Source: JAVBME01 sp031552765 (GTDB taxonomy: Bacteria > Bacillota > Negativicutes > Acidaminococcales > JAISLQ01). From it: DNA of 48,714 nt. Each line of letters begins with the position of its first letter. Position 1 is the stretch's first letter. The notes below the pieces were generated by a model that ran no database searches, was not told where the DNA came from, and saw only the letters and a list, made by a program, of their open reading frames with translations. This document shows, piece by piece, positions 26,324 to 33,501 of this stretch. The stretch lies in the NCBI GenBank assembly GCA_031552765.1, contig JAVBME010000003.1, forward strand, positions 1-48,714, given 5' to 3'. Position numbers and translations under genes: made by a program.

Positions 26324-26764
26324 AATGCTCCTCCGTATTTTCTATGCACCCGCTTTTTATTATACCGCTTGTTGGATATTTTGTGAACAGCCGCTATTGC
26401 AGCTTTTGGAGGCATTAAAAACAGATTTTTAACCGTTCTTTTTTGAACACTCTTTTCTTATTAATTTGTTTATTTGTTGAATAATCAGGATGGCAACAAG
26501 ACAAATTGCATGTTATTGCAAAAACTTTAACAATATATTTAGGTATGTAAATTCTCTCACTATCTTTTCCTTCCCGCTACATCAATTTTCTGGCACAAAA
26601 CAGGAAAGAAAGGCGGACAATCTATTCGCCCCCGTACCTATAAGGTTATTTTTTGTCAGCAGGCTTTATAAAGCAGTATCAAAAACTTTTGCGGGGTTTC
26701 ATCCTGGGCATATTGTTCGACTTGATAGCCTATTGCTCTCTGCCGAAAAAATCCAGGTGCGCGT
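26324..26764. other. Intergenic region without a supported gene
   Basis: About 440 bases lie between the nucleoside kinase promoter side and the aminotransferase terminator. It is AT-rich in the first 250 bases, with no ORF showing family pattern. A start-less minus-strand open frame of some 50 codons ends at 26656 and is not supported as a gene. Confidence 0.4.
26359..26387 (-). promoter_or_regulatory. Promoter of the nucleoside kinase gene
   Basis: On the minus strand TTCACA (26387-26382) and TATAAT (26364-26359) are 17 bases apart, about 35 bases before the ATG. Five of six -35 bases and all six -10 bases match the consensus. Confidence 0.65.
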
Positions 26765-26796
26765 GCAAAAGCGACCGGGAGATATCTCCCGGCCGC
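26765..26796 (-). terminator. Intrinsic terminator after the aminotransferase
   Basis: On the minus strand a near-perfect stem of about 13 bp (GCGGCCGGGAGAT with ATCTCCCGGTCGC, one G-T pair) is followed by TTTT, 17 bases past the aminotransferase stop. Confidence 0.8.
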
Positions 26797-26813
26797 TTGG
26801 TATAAGCACTATG

Positions 26814-28061
26814 TTATTTTTCTACAGCGTCAAACGCTTTTTTGATCTTAGCGGCCATGCCTTTCATTTTTTCTACAGGCACGGCGCAGACGGCGACGCG
26901 CACACCTTTGGCAAGCGGCACCGCGTAGATGTTGTCTTCATGCAGTTTATCGCACACGGCATCGGGGTCTTTAGCGTCCATCGAAAGGAAGAAGCCTGCG
27001 ATATATGGCACCATGGCGAGATTGGCGGCTTTGGCTTCGGCAGTAAATATATCCGCGCGTTTTTTGATCATCTGGTAAAGTTCATCGCGTTCTTTTTGTA
27101 TAGCGGCGACGGCGGCCGGATCTTTGCAGATGTTGACCAGCGTCCGCATGCAGGGGCGGTTGATATTTGACCAGGTAGCGCGCGAGGTGAACTGGTTTAC
27201 GTCTTTAAATTCCTGGATGACGCTCTCTTCGGAAGAGATGCCGATCATGGCGCCGGTACGCTGGCCATAGAGCGTGTAGCCTTTAGACATACTGTAGGCA
27301 AGCACTACCAGAAGATCGGGCGGCAGATTCTCAAATTTTTTGATAAAACTGCGCACTTCTTCACGTTCGCCGGCATAATCAAGATAGGCCATATCGACGA
27401 GCAGGATGATCTTTTTGCCCGTTTCCTTGATTACTTTTTGCAGCCGGGCGAGTATATCGTCCCATTCTTCATTGCTTACAGTGTAACCTGTCGGGTTGTG
27501 GGCCGGGGTATTGATGATGACGACAAGGCTTTCCTGTGTAGCCAGCAGTTCGCGCGTCTTGGCTTCAAGACCGGCGATGTTGTATTTGTTATTTTCATCA
27601 AACATTTTATAAGTATCGAGTTTTCTCAGCATATCGCGGCAGATGGAGGAATAAGCGCCCCAGTACCAATCTGTTGTGAGTATTTTGTCGCCTTCCGAAG
27701 CATAATTCCAAATTACATGGTGCAGAACGCCGGTGCCGCCGGTAGTGGCGACAGCAGCCATATGGGCGTCCGGCCTCGAATTGCCGCAGGCTTCCCCGAT
27801 TACCGCCTCAAGAAAATCGGGCAGTCCGGCAATGCCGGCGTACTGTACGAGTTCGTCCGTCGGCAACGCGCGGTAAAACTTTTCTACCGTAGGAAGACAG
27901 CAAAGTTTTTCGTTTTCATCCAAAATAGCGCCGATAGTGGCGTTTGTTACTTTGTCTTTGCCTATTTGGGCAGCTAGTTTTACCGCGGCGTCGTTAGCTC
28001 CGAAAATCTTGTCCTGTGCAGCTTTGCCTTGCGCATGTTTTGCTACCATGCTGAATCCCAT
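26814..28061 (-). CDS. PLP-dependent aminotransferase, class I/II fold
   Basis: The 415-residue product is a fold-type I aminotransferase. The pyridoxal-phosphate site is seen in ATTGGTGVLHHVIWNYA near residue 108, WYWGAYSSIC near 132, and the NTPAHNPTGY segment near 184. The acidic LLVDMAYLDYAG near 220 and the catalytic lysine in AYSMSKGYTLYGQR near 260 follow. This resembles aspartate/aromatic amino-acid aminotransferases of the AspC/TyrB type. It lies 30 bases after the aspartate kinase gene, so a role in aspartate-linked amino-acid metabolism is plausible, though the substrate is not fixed by sequence. AGGGGG precedes the ATG, and a clear terminator follows the stop. Confidence 0.92.
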   Translation of the reverse strand: MGFSMVAKHAQGKAAQDKIFGANDAAVKLAAQIGKDKVTNATIGAILDENEKLCCLPTVEKFYRALPTDELVQYAGIAGLPDFLEAVIGEACGNSRPDAHMAAVATTGGTGVLHHVIWNYASEGDKILTTDWYWGAYSSICRDMLRKLDTYKMFDENNKYNIAGLEAKTRELLATQESLVVIINTPAHNPTGYTVSNEEWDDILARLQKVIKETGKKIILLVDMAYLDYAGEREEVRSFIKKFENLPPDLLVVLAYSMSKGYTLYGQRTGAMIGISSEESVIQEFKDVNQFTSRATWSNINRPCMRTLVNICKDPAAVAAIQKERDELYQMIKKRADIFTAEAKAANLAMVPYIAGFFLSMDAKDPDAVCDKLHEDNIYAVPLAKGVRVAVCAVPVEKMKGMAAKIKKAFDAVEK

Positions 28062-28091
28062 GATTAAGACCCCCTGTTTTTTTATTTCAAT

Positions 28092-29309
28092 TTATTTGAA
28101 AAACTCTTTATGTATCGCCTGTACGGCTTCTTTGAGTTTATCCTGATTGATCAGGCAGGATATGCTTATCTCGGAAGTGCTGATAGCGGCGATATTCACA
28201 CCCGCTCCGGCCAGCGCGCCGAACATCCTGGCCGCCGTCCCCGGCCTGCCCAACATGCCTGCGCCTACTATGGACACTTTAGCGACATTTACTTCCACTT
28301 CTACCGCCTGGAAACCGTGCTGGCCTTTAAGTTTTTCCATGAGTTTGACGGCGTCCGCCATATCATTTTGCGCGATAGTGAAAAGTATATCGTTCACAGA
28401 GTTATTATCTGTCCTTACGCATTGCAGTATCATATCGACATCTATATTGGCCTCGGCCAGTGTGGAGAATACAGTATAGGCCATGCCTGGTTTGTCAGGA
28501 ACGCCTTTTACCGTAACGCGCACGACATCGGCGTCATCAGTCACGCCGCGTATGCTCAAGCTTTCTTCTCTCAAAACACATTCCCTCCTTATAATGGTAC
28601 CTTGGTTAGCGCTAAAGGTAGAGCGGACATGTATGGGCGTGCCCGTGCGCTCACCGTATTCGACCGCGCGCGGCTGCATTACGCCGGCGCCGAGACGCGC
28701 CATTTCAAGCATTTCGGCAAAAGTTATCTCGTCCATTTTACGGGCATCCGGCACGACCCGCGGGTCGGCAGTATAAACGCCGTCTACGTCGGTGAATATT
28801 TCGCAGACATCGGCATTCAGCCCAGCGGCCAGAGCTACCGCCGTAGTATCCGAACCGCCGCGGCCAAGAGTAGTTATCTCGCCGGTTTCGGTAATGCCCT
28901 GAAAGCCGGCAACAACTGCGATATCGCCGCCGTCAAGCGCAGCCTTGACCCTTGACGCGTCTACAGCCAAAATGCGCGCCTTAGTATGGCCTCCGTCCGT
29001 GGTTATACCAGCCTGAAAGCCGGTAAAAGAACGGGCCGGCTGGCCTTTAGCTGTGAAAGCCGCCGCCATAAGGGCGACGCTTACCTGTTCGCCGGTAGCC
29101 AGCAGCATATCTATTTCGCGTTTTGGCATATCCGGCGCTACTTTAGCGGCCAAAGACAAAAGGTTGTCCGTAGTGTCGCCCATAGCGGAAACCACCAGGG
29201 CTATCTTGTCGCCCGGCTGCTTTTCCCTCAGTACCCGGTCTACTATATTATGCATTTTTTCCGGCGTGGCGACAGAAGAACCGCCAAATTTTTTCACGAT
29301 AACAGGCAT
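28092..29309 (-). CDS. lysC: Aspartate kinase
   Basis: Aspartate kinase phosphorylates aspartate in the first step towards lysine, threonine, methionine and diaminopimelate. The 405-residue product starts with KKFGGSSVATPEKM (the kinase signature) and continues with FQGITETGEITTLGRGGSDTTA near 135-155, EIFTDVDGVYTADPR near 172 and the FAEMLEMARLGAGVMQPRAVE segment near 200. Two ACT domains (about 265-405) form the C-terminal regulatory part, suggesting feedback control by an end-product amino acid. It is a single-function enzyme without a homoserine dehydrogenase domain. The aminotransferase gene follows it by 30 bases. Confidence 0.97.
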   Translation of the reverse strand: MPVIVKKFGGSSVATPEKMHNIVDRVLREKQPGDKIALVVSAMGDTTDNLLSLAAKVAPDMPKREIDMLLATGEQVSVALMAAAFTAKGQPARSFTGFQAGITTDGGHTKARILAVDASRVKAALDGGDIAVVAGFQGITETGEITTLGRGGSDTTAVALAAGLNADVCEIFTDVDGVYTADPRVVPDARKMDEITFAEMLEMARLGAGVMQPRAVEYGERTGTPIHVRSTFSANQGTIIRRECVLREESLSIRGVTDDADVVRVTVKGVPDKPGMAYTVFSTLAEANIDVDMILQCVRTDNNSVNDILFTIAQNDMADAVKLMEKLKGQHGFQAVEVEVNVAKVSIVGAGMLGRPGTAARMFGALAGAGVNIAAISTSEISISCLINQDKLKEAVQAIHKEFFK

Positions 29310-29365
29310 GTTTTATCCTACCTTATTAATTATTAAAAGATAAAAACTATATGCAATGATTTTAT

Positions 29366-29397
29366 AAAAAAAACGGAGAAGCGTCAATGCTTCTCCG
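29366..29397 (-). terminator. Intrinsic terminator after the superoxide reductase gene
   Basis: A 9-bp stem CGGAGAAGC/GCTTCTCCG with a six-base loop ends in a run of eight T on the minus strand, 24 bases past the superoxide reductase stop. Confidence 0.9.
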
Positions 29398-29421
29398 CGT
29401 GTATACATGCATACATTCTTG

Positions 29422-29814
29422 TCAGTTGACCTCTATTTGCACACTGCTCTCCCACAAGCCGTGTATATTGCAATAAGATACGGCAATGATCTGGCCGCCT
29501 TCGGTCAATTTGACACGTACACAGGCCGCAGGGTCGGTGTACGCCGGGCCCTGGTTAGCGCCTGCGGCAGATTCGCCGTGGACGTTGAAATCCACTTTAG
29601 CCAGTTCGTACACTACTTTGCCGCTGTCCGGCTTGAAAAAGAGCTGTATCCATCTGATATGGTGCTCGGTAGTATTAGGATGCGCGATCTCTTTACCTAC
29701 AGCGGCGTTTATTACAAAGGCTTCCCCAGATTTTACTGTTGCCGGAGCGTCAATCACCGGGACGTGTTTTTCGCTTTTCCAGTCTGCGCTTTGAATTGTT
29801 TCCCCTATTTTCAT
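29422..29814 (-). CDS. Superoxide reductase (one-iron, neelaredoxin type)
   Basis: Superoxide reductase reduces superoxide to peroxide without making oxygen and is typical of anaerobes. The 130-residue cytoplasmic protein has only the iron centre II domain. EKHVP provides E15, K16 and H17; HPNTTEHHIRW provides H45 and H51; YCNIHGLW provides C115 and H118. Ligand spacing agrees with the Pyrococcus enzyme. There is no N-terminal desulforedoxin domain with four cysteines, so this is the single-iron form, needing an external electron donor such as rubredoxin, which is not encoded nearby. GGAGGG precedes the ATG and a strong terminator follows, so it looks like a single-gene unit. Confidence 0.95.
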   Translation of the reverse strand: MKIGETIQSADWKSEKHVPVIDAPATVKSGEAFVINAAVGKEIAHPNTTEHHIRWIQLFFKPDSGKVVYELAKVDFNVHGESAAGANQGPAYTDPAACVRVKLTEGGQIIAVSYCNIHGLWESSVQIEVN

Positions 29815-29895
29815 AATTACATCCCTCCAAAAGTTTTGATATTAATATTAATTCTCCATTAATTTTAATAATCCTTTTTTCAGGAAATATATTTT

Positions 29896-30135
29896 TTAAC
29901 TGTCCAAAATCGTATCGAGGAAAAAATATACCAAGGCCAAAGCGCCGCCCACCATAAAATAAAATGGAACCGGATAGCTGGTCAAAATTTCGCCTGTGGC
30001 CAGTAAAAGCACGAGCATCGCGCTCAAATAAGCCAACAAAAGCTCGGCGAAACGCGGACGGGAAATGCTTGGCGCCAAACTCCAGCAAACTACAAAACCA
30101 AAAAATATTACTTCTTTATATTGATAAAAAGCCAT
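29896..30135 (-). CDS. Small two-helix membrane protein, unknown function
   Basis: The 79-residue product is not recognised. It has three hydrophobic stretches, about 7-22, 33-49 and 55-76, the first interrupted by polar residues, giving probably two or three membrane helices, and ends in DTILDS. The ATG at 30135 is preferred because AGGTGA lies five bases before it; an upstream in-frame start at 30144 exists. It lies 28 bases after the end of the broken TetR gene on the same strand, as expected if the regulator and this gene were once co-transcribed. Small membrane genes of this type beside TetR genes are often part of efflux loci, but no transporter is present here, so no function is assigned. 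Confidence 0.6.
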   Translation of the reverse strand: MAFYQYKEVIFFGFVVCWSLAPSISRPRFAELLLAYLSAMLVLLLATGEILTSYPVPFYFMVGGALALVYFFLDTILDS

Positions 30136-30163
30136 ACAAATCACCTATAAAAGCGGTCGGCGT

Positions 30164-30793
30164 TTAGGCCGGCTTTTTCAAAAACAAGAAAATGATATTG
30201 AAAAAGCGCTGCCCTTCGGTCGCCAGATATTCTATCTCTTCGCCGTAAAGGCGCCAGTTATACATCAAACTGCGCATAGACTGCCATAAAAATCCACTAA
30301 TTCATCTGCCGTAAGGTCCGAACGAAATTCGCCATCAGCAAGACCCAGGTCGACGATTTTGCACAGCTGTTTATAAATGCTCCTGTCTTTATTGTTAAGT
30401 ATCTTGACCGTCCGCGAGTTATTTATCTGGTTGGCGTAAACTATCCGCATAAACTCCAAACAACAAATCTCCGAAAATCATGCGTCATGGCATCGACCAA
30501 AACCAAGAGGCGTTTACTGGCCGTTACGTCTTTCGGTATCTTGGTAAAAGTATCGTCATAATGTTTAGGAACTGTTCAACCAGCACGGACTCTTTAGTTT
30601 CGAAATGAGTATAAAAAGTTCCCTTGGATACGCCGGCCTTTTTTGTAATCTCATCTACTGTTACATTATCATAGCCATATTTGGGAAAAAGGGACAAGGC
30701 TGTTTTTTGAATACGTTTTTTCGTATCCAGAGCGTTTAAAGCCCTTTGGGTTATTCGCTTTTTGCGGGTTATCATAATTTTAAAAAATCTCAT
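30164..30793 (-). pseudogene. TetR-family transcriptional regulator, three frameshifts
   Basis: The first frame gives a complete TetR DNA-binding domain (KKRIQKTALSLFPKYGYDNVTVDEITKKAGVSKGTFYTHFETKESV), then stops. A second frame resumes with DTFTKIPKDVTASKRLLVLVDAMTH, and a third with EFMRIVYANQINNS through TADELVDFYGSL. The last resumes with MRSLMYNWRLYGEEIEYLATE and ends in KKP before TAA at 30164-30166. The shifts lie near 30557-30574, 30471-30490 and 30272-30284. Joined, they give one normal TetR of roughly 200 residues, so the gene was intact recently. Either it is a decaying gene or the source sequence carries indel errors; the intact neighbouring genes favour decay. Confidence 0.85.
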
Positions 30794-31003
30794 AAGGATT
30801 GAGTATAAATATTTAAATAATCATAACACGGCGCATGCGCCAAAGCAAGAAGAACTATCGCGCCAATTTTGCCCAGAAATAATTTCATCCTCTTTTTTTC
30901 TGATAATTTTGATTTTTGCAAATTTTATTATCCTTCTTCTGTTTATATAGCATTATGATAGATGTATGCCGGATTTAGCATAATGACTATGTCATTGTCT
31001 TAA

Positions 31004-31522
31004 GTCAACGTCCGCGGTCGCCTGATAGAGGAAAAAGGCACGTACAACGTACAATGGCTCTACCACACGCCGCTCAAAGCCGATGTTACATTAGTGGAAG
31101 CCTATGAGGCCGACCAGACGGGAAACCTGGACGACTGGACCGTGCCCGGCGGCAAACTGGCCGGCATGGGCGGCGCTATGGACCTTGTAGCCAGCGCAAA
31201 AAAAGTCATTGTAGCGACAGAACACTGCACCCGAGACGGCGGTTCGAAAATCCTTAAAAAATGCACTTTTCCGCTTACCGGAGCATGCGTGGTGGATATC
31301 ATAGTCACCGACCTTGCTTATATAGAGGTAACCGATAAAGGCCTTCTTTTAAAAGAAACCGCGCCTGGGGTCACAATTGTCATCGCAAAACAAACCTCCT
31401 TCCAAATGATACTCCACAACCGCAAACCAAAATCCCAAATGACTTTTGCCGAACGCATGGACTTTTTTAGCGGAAAAATGTTAAAATGTCTAGCAAGAAA
31501 CATCAGGCAAGCAAGAGGCTAA
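31004..31522 (+). pseudogene. CoA-transferase (subunit B-type) remnant, 5'-deleted
   Basis: The open frame starts right after an in-frame TAA (31001-31003), with no start codon near. From about 31120 it reads GNLDDWTVPGGKLAGMGGAMDL, then SAKKVIVATEH and LKKCTFPLTG and IVTDLAYIEVTDKGLLLKE, the conserved second half of 3-oxoacid CoA-transferase subunit B (AtoA/ScoB). The first half, with the catalytic glutamate, is missing. The roughly 30 codons upstream read RGRLIEEKGTY and TPLKADVTLVEAYEAD, which look more like subunit A (AtoD) before its own GNL motif, so an internal deletion that fused the two genes is possible. The C-terminus after GVTIVIAKQ is unusual. It lies head-to-head with the broken TetR gene. 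Confidence 0.75.
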
Positions 31523-31524
31523 AT

Positions 31525-32373
31525 ATGGAAACTTTCTGTCTAGAAAAAAACGCAATTCCCTGCTCCGTCAAGGAACTGCTGAAAAAAAACGGCATATCTT
31601 CGACACGGTGGCGCAAACTGAAAAAAGAGGCGGCCTTTTACCTGGACGGGCAAAAAACGCATTGGCGGGCCGAAATTGCCCCCGGCCAGACCCTAGCCGT
31701 CTGCTATACAGAGAACTCTTCTATCCAGCCACAGGCAGGCCCCCTTTCTATACGTTATGAAGATGATTTTTTATTGGCGGTAGATAAACCATCCGGTATG
31801 CTGGTACACCCTACCGTAGCGCGCGAAACATCAACTCTGGCCAACTATCTGGCGCATTATGCAGCAGGCAAAGCCTGCTTCTCCGGCCTGCATTTCGTCT
31901 CCCGTCTCGATAGGCATACCGCCGGCCTTGTGCTTATCGCCAAGACGGCGCGCATCAAACATCTTTTGCAAAAAATATACATAGAAAAAACCTATACCGC
32001 CCTGGCCCATGGCTGTCCGCCGGCAACATCCGGCATGATAGACCTACCGCTAGGGCGCAAAGAAGGCAGCATCATAGAACGGGAGGTATCGCCGCAAGGA
32101 AAGCCCGCCCGTACCCATTACAAACTCTTGCGCAATTATGTACAGGAAAGTTTAATCGAATTTAAACTTTTCACTGGCCGCACCCACCAAATACGCGTCC
32201 ATGCCGCGGCTATCGGTTGCCCGCTTGTAGGCGACAGCCTGTACGGGGAAAAAAGCGCTAAAACCCCGCACTGCCTTATTGCCCGTGAATTGCTTTTCCA
32301 TCACCCCATAGGCGGGCAGACCGTCAACATAAAGAGTGATTTTTTTATAAAGACAAAAAATAATTTTTTGTAA
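31525..32373 (+). CDS. RluA-family rRNA/tRNA pseudouridine synthase
   Basis: The 282-residue product isomerises uridine to pseudouridine in RNA. The core shows YEDDFLLAVDKPSGMLVHP near residue 78, the catalytic segment FVSRLDRHTAGLVLIAKT near 130 (the aspartate after RL), and LFTGRTHQIRVHAAAIGCPLVGDSLYG near 225. The N-terminus is a divergent S4-like region (about 1-55). The exact target position in rRNA or tRNA cannot be told. The ATG at 31525 is chosen because AGAGG precedes it by about six bases, within the tail of the upstream CoA-transferase remnant; an upstream in-frame start at 31486 would add 13 residues of no family character. Confidence 0.9.
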   Translation: METFCLEKNAIPCSVKELLKKNGISSTRWRKLKKEAAFYLDGQKTHWRAEIAPGQTLAVCYTENSSIQPQAGPLSIRYEDDFLLAVDKPSGMLVHPTVARETSTLANYLAHYAAGKACFSGLHFVSRLDRHTAGLVLIAKTARIKHLLQKIYIEKTYTALAHGCPPATSGMIDLPLGRKEGSIIEREVSPQGKPARTHYKLLRNYVQESLIEFKLFTGRTHQIRVHAAAIGCPLVGDSLYGEKSAKTPHCLIARELLFHHPIGGQTVNIKSDFFIKTKNNFL

Positions 32374-32415
32374 TAGTTAAATAACTACAATTTTTAAAAA
32401 TTAAACTCCCTTTTA

Positions 32416-32424
32416 TGATATAAT
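32416..32424 (+). promoter_or_regulatory. Extended -10 promoter of the aldolase gene
   Basis: TGATATAAT forms an extended -10 element about 50 bases before the aldolase ATG. No clear -35 hexamer is visible. Confidence 0.5.
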
Positions 32425-32475
32425 AAATCAATCTATTTATTTTATAAGTAAATACTTTGTTCGGGAGGCGATAGG

Positions 32476-33405
32476 ATGCCACTAGTAACTTCAAGCCAAA
32501 TGTTTAAAAAGGCATACGAAGGCCAGTACGCAGTTGGCGCTTTTAATGTCAACAATATGGAAATAATCCAGGGTATAGTAGACGCAGCCAAAGATGAAAA
32601 AGCGCCGCTGATACTTCAAGTTTCGGCCGGAGCCAGAAAATACGCCAAGCACGTTTATCTGGTGAAACTGGTGGAAGCGGCCCTTGAAGATTCCGACCTG
32701 CCCATCTGCCTGCACCTCGACCATGGTGAAGATTTTGAAATTTGCAAAGCCTGTGTGGACGGCGGCTTTACCTCTGTCATGATCGACGGCTCCAAACATC
32801 CTTTTGAAGAAAATATCGCTTTGACCAAAAAAGTGGTAGAATATGCGCACGCCCACGGCGTAGTGGTAGAGGCCGAACTCGGACGCCTGGCCGGCGTCGA
32901 GGACGCCATAAAAGTTGATACGCGCGACGCCAGCTACACCGACCCTGACCAGGCGGTAGAGTTTGTCGAGCGTACCGGCGTCGATTCTTTGGCTATAGCT
33001 ATCGGCACCAGCCATGGCGCTTATAAGTTTAAAGACACTCCCCAGTTGGACTTTGCCCGGCTGGAAAAAATCAGCAACATGCTGCCGGGTTTCCCCCTGG
33101 TACTGCATGGGGCTTCTACAGTGTTGCCTCAATTCGTCAAAGAATGTAACGACTATGGAGGTACAATATTAAACGCTCAGGGCGTACCCGAAGAAATGCT
33201 GCTAAAAGCGGGGAAACTGGGGGTATGTAAGATCAACATCGACACCGATCTCCGGCTGGCTATGACAGCCTCCATCAGGAAGCACTTGGCCGAGCGCCCC
33301 TCGGACTTTGACCCCCGGCAATACCTGGGGCCTGCGCGGGAAGCCATAAAAGCCATGGTAACGCACAAAGTTAAAAACGTTTTAAACTGTAGTAACCGCA
33401 TATAG
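32476..33405 (+). CDS. fba: Class II fructose-bisphosphate aldolase
   Basis: This zinc-dependent enzyme cleaves fructose-1,6-bisphosphate in glycolysis or makes it in gluconeogenesis; close relatives act on tagatose bisphosphate. The 309-residue product has AVGAFNVNNMEIIQGIVDAA near residue 20, the metal and proton-transfer segment LHLDHGEDFEICKACVDGG near 79, EAELGRLAGVED near 132, IGTSHGAYKF near 177, LVLHGAST near 208 and KINIDTDLRLA near 250. GGAGG lies upstream of the ATG. It is alone on its transcript, between the pseudouridine synthase and a palindrome at 33426-33455. Confidence 0.95.
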   Translation: MPLVTSSQMFKKAYEGQYAVGAFNVNNMEIIQGIVDAAKDEKAPLILQVSAGARKYAKHVYLVKLVEAALEDSDLPICLHLDHGEDFEICKACVDGGFTSVMIDGSKHPFEENIALTKKVVEYAHAHGVVVEAELGRLAGVEDAIKVDTRDASYTDPDQAVEFVERTGVDSLAIAIGTSHGAYKFKDTPQLDFARLEKISNMLPGFPLVLHGASTVLPQFVKECNDYGGTILNAQGVPEEMLLKAGKLGVCKINIDTDLRLAMTASIRKHLAERPSDFDPRQYLGPAREAIKAMVTHKVKNVLNCSNRI

Positions 33406-33425
33406 GCCGTACTATCGGCTCATCC

Positions 33426-33455
33426 AAGACCTTTAAAAAATTTTTTAAAGGTCTT
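33426..33455 (+). terminator. Perfect 30-base palindrome after the aldolase gene
   Basis: AAGACCTTTAAAAAA is followed directly by its exact complement. As RNA it would form a stem whose top is A-U only, with few T after it, so it is either a weak terminator or a protein site. Confidence 0.5.
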
Positions 33456-33501
33456 GTGATTTAATTATATATAAAATCTCAAACAACTGGAGGAATGTAC
33501 A

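Noticed and set aside
26656..26806. Start-less minus-strand open frame of about 50 codons after the aminotransferase gene, ending FLILLYKAC.
   Set aside because: It runs through the terminator stem, has no start codon or ribosome-binding site, and matches no family I recognise.
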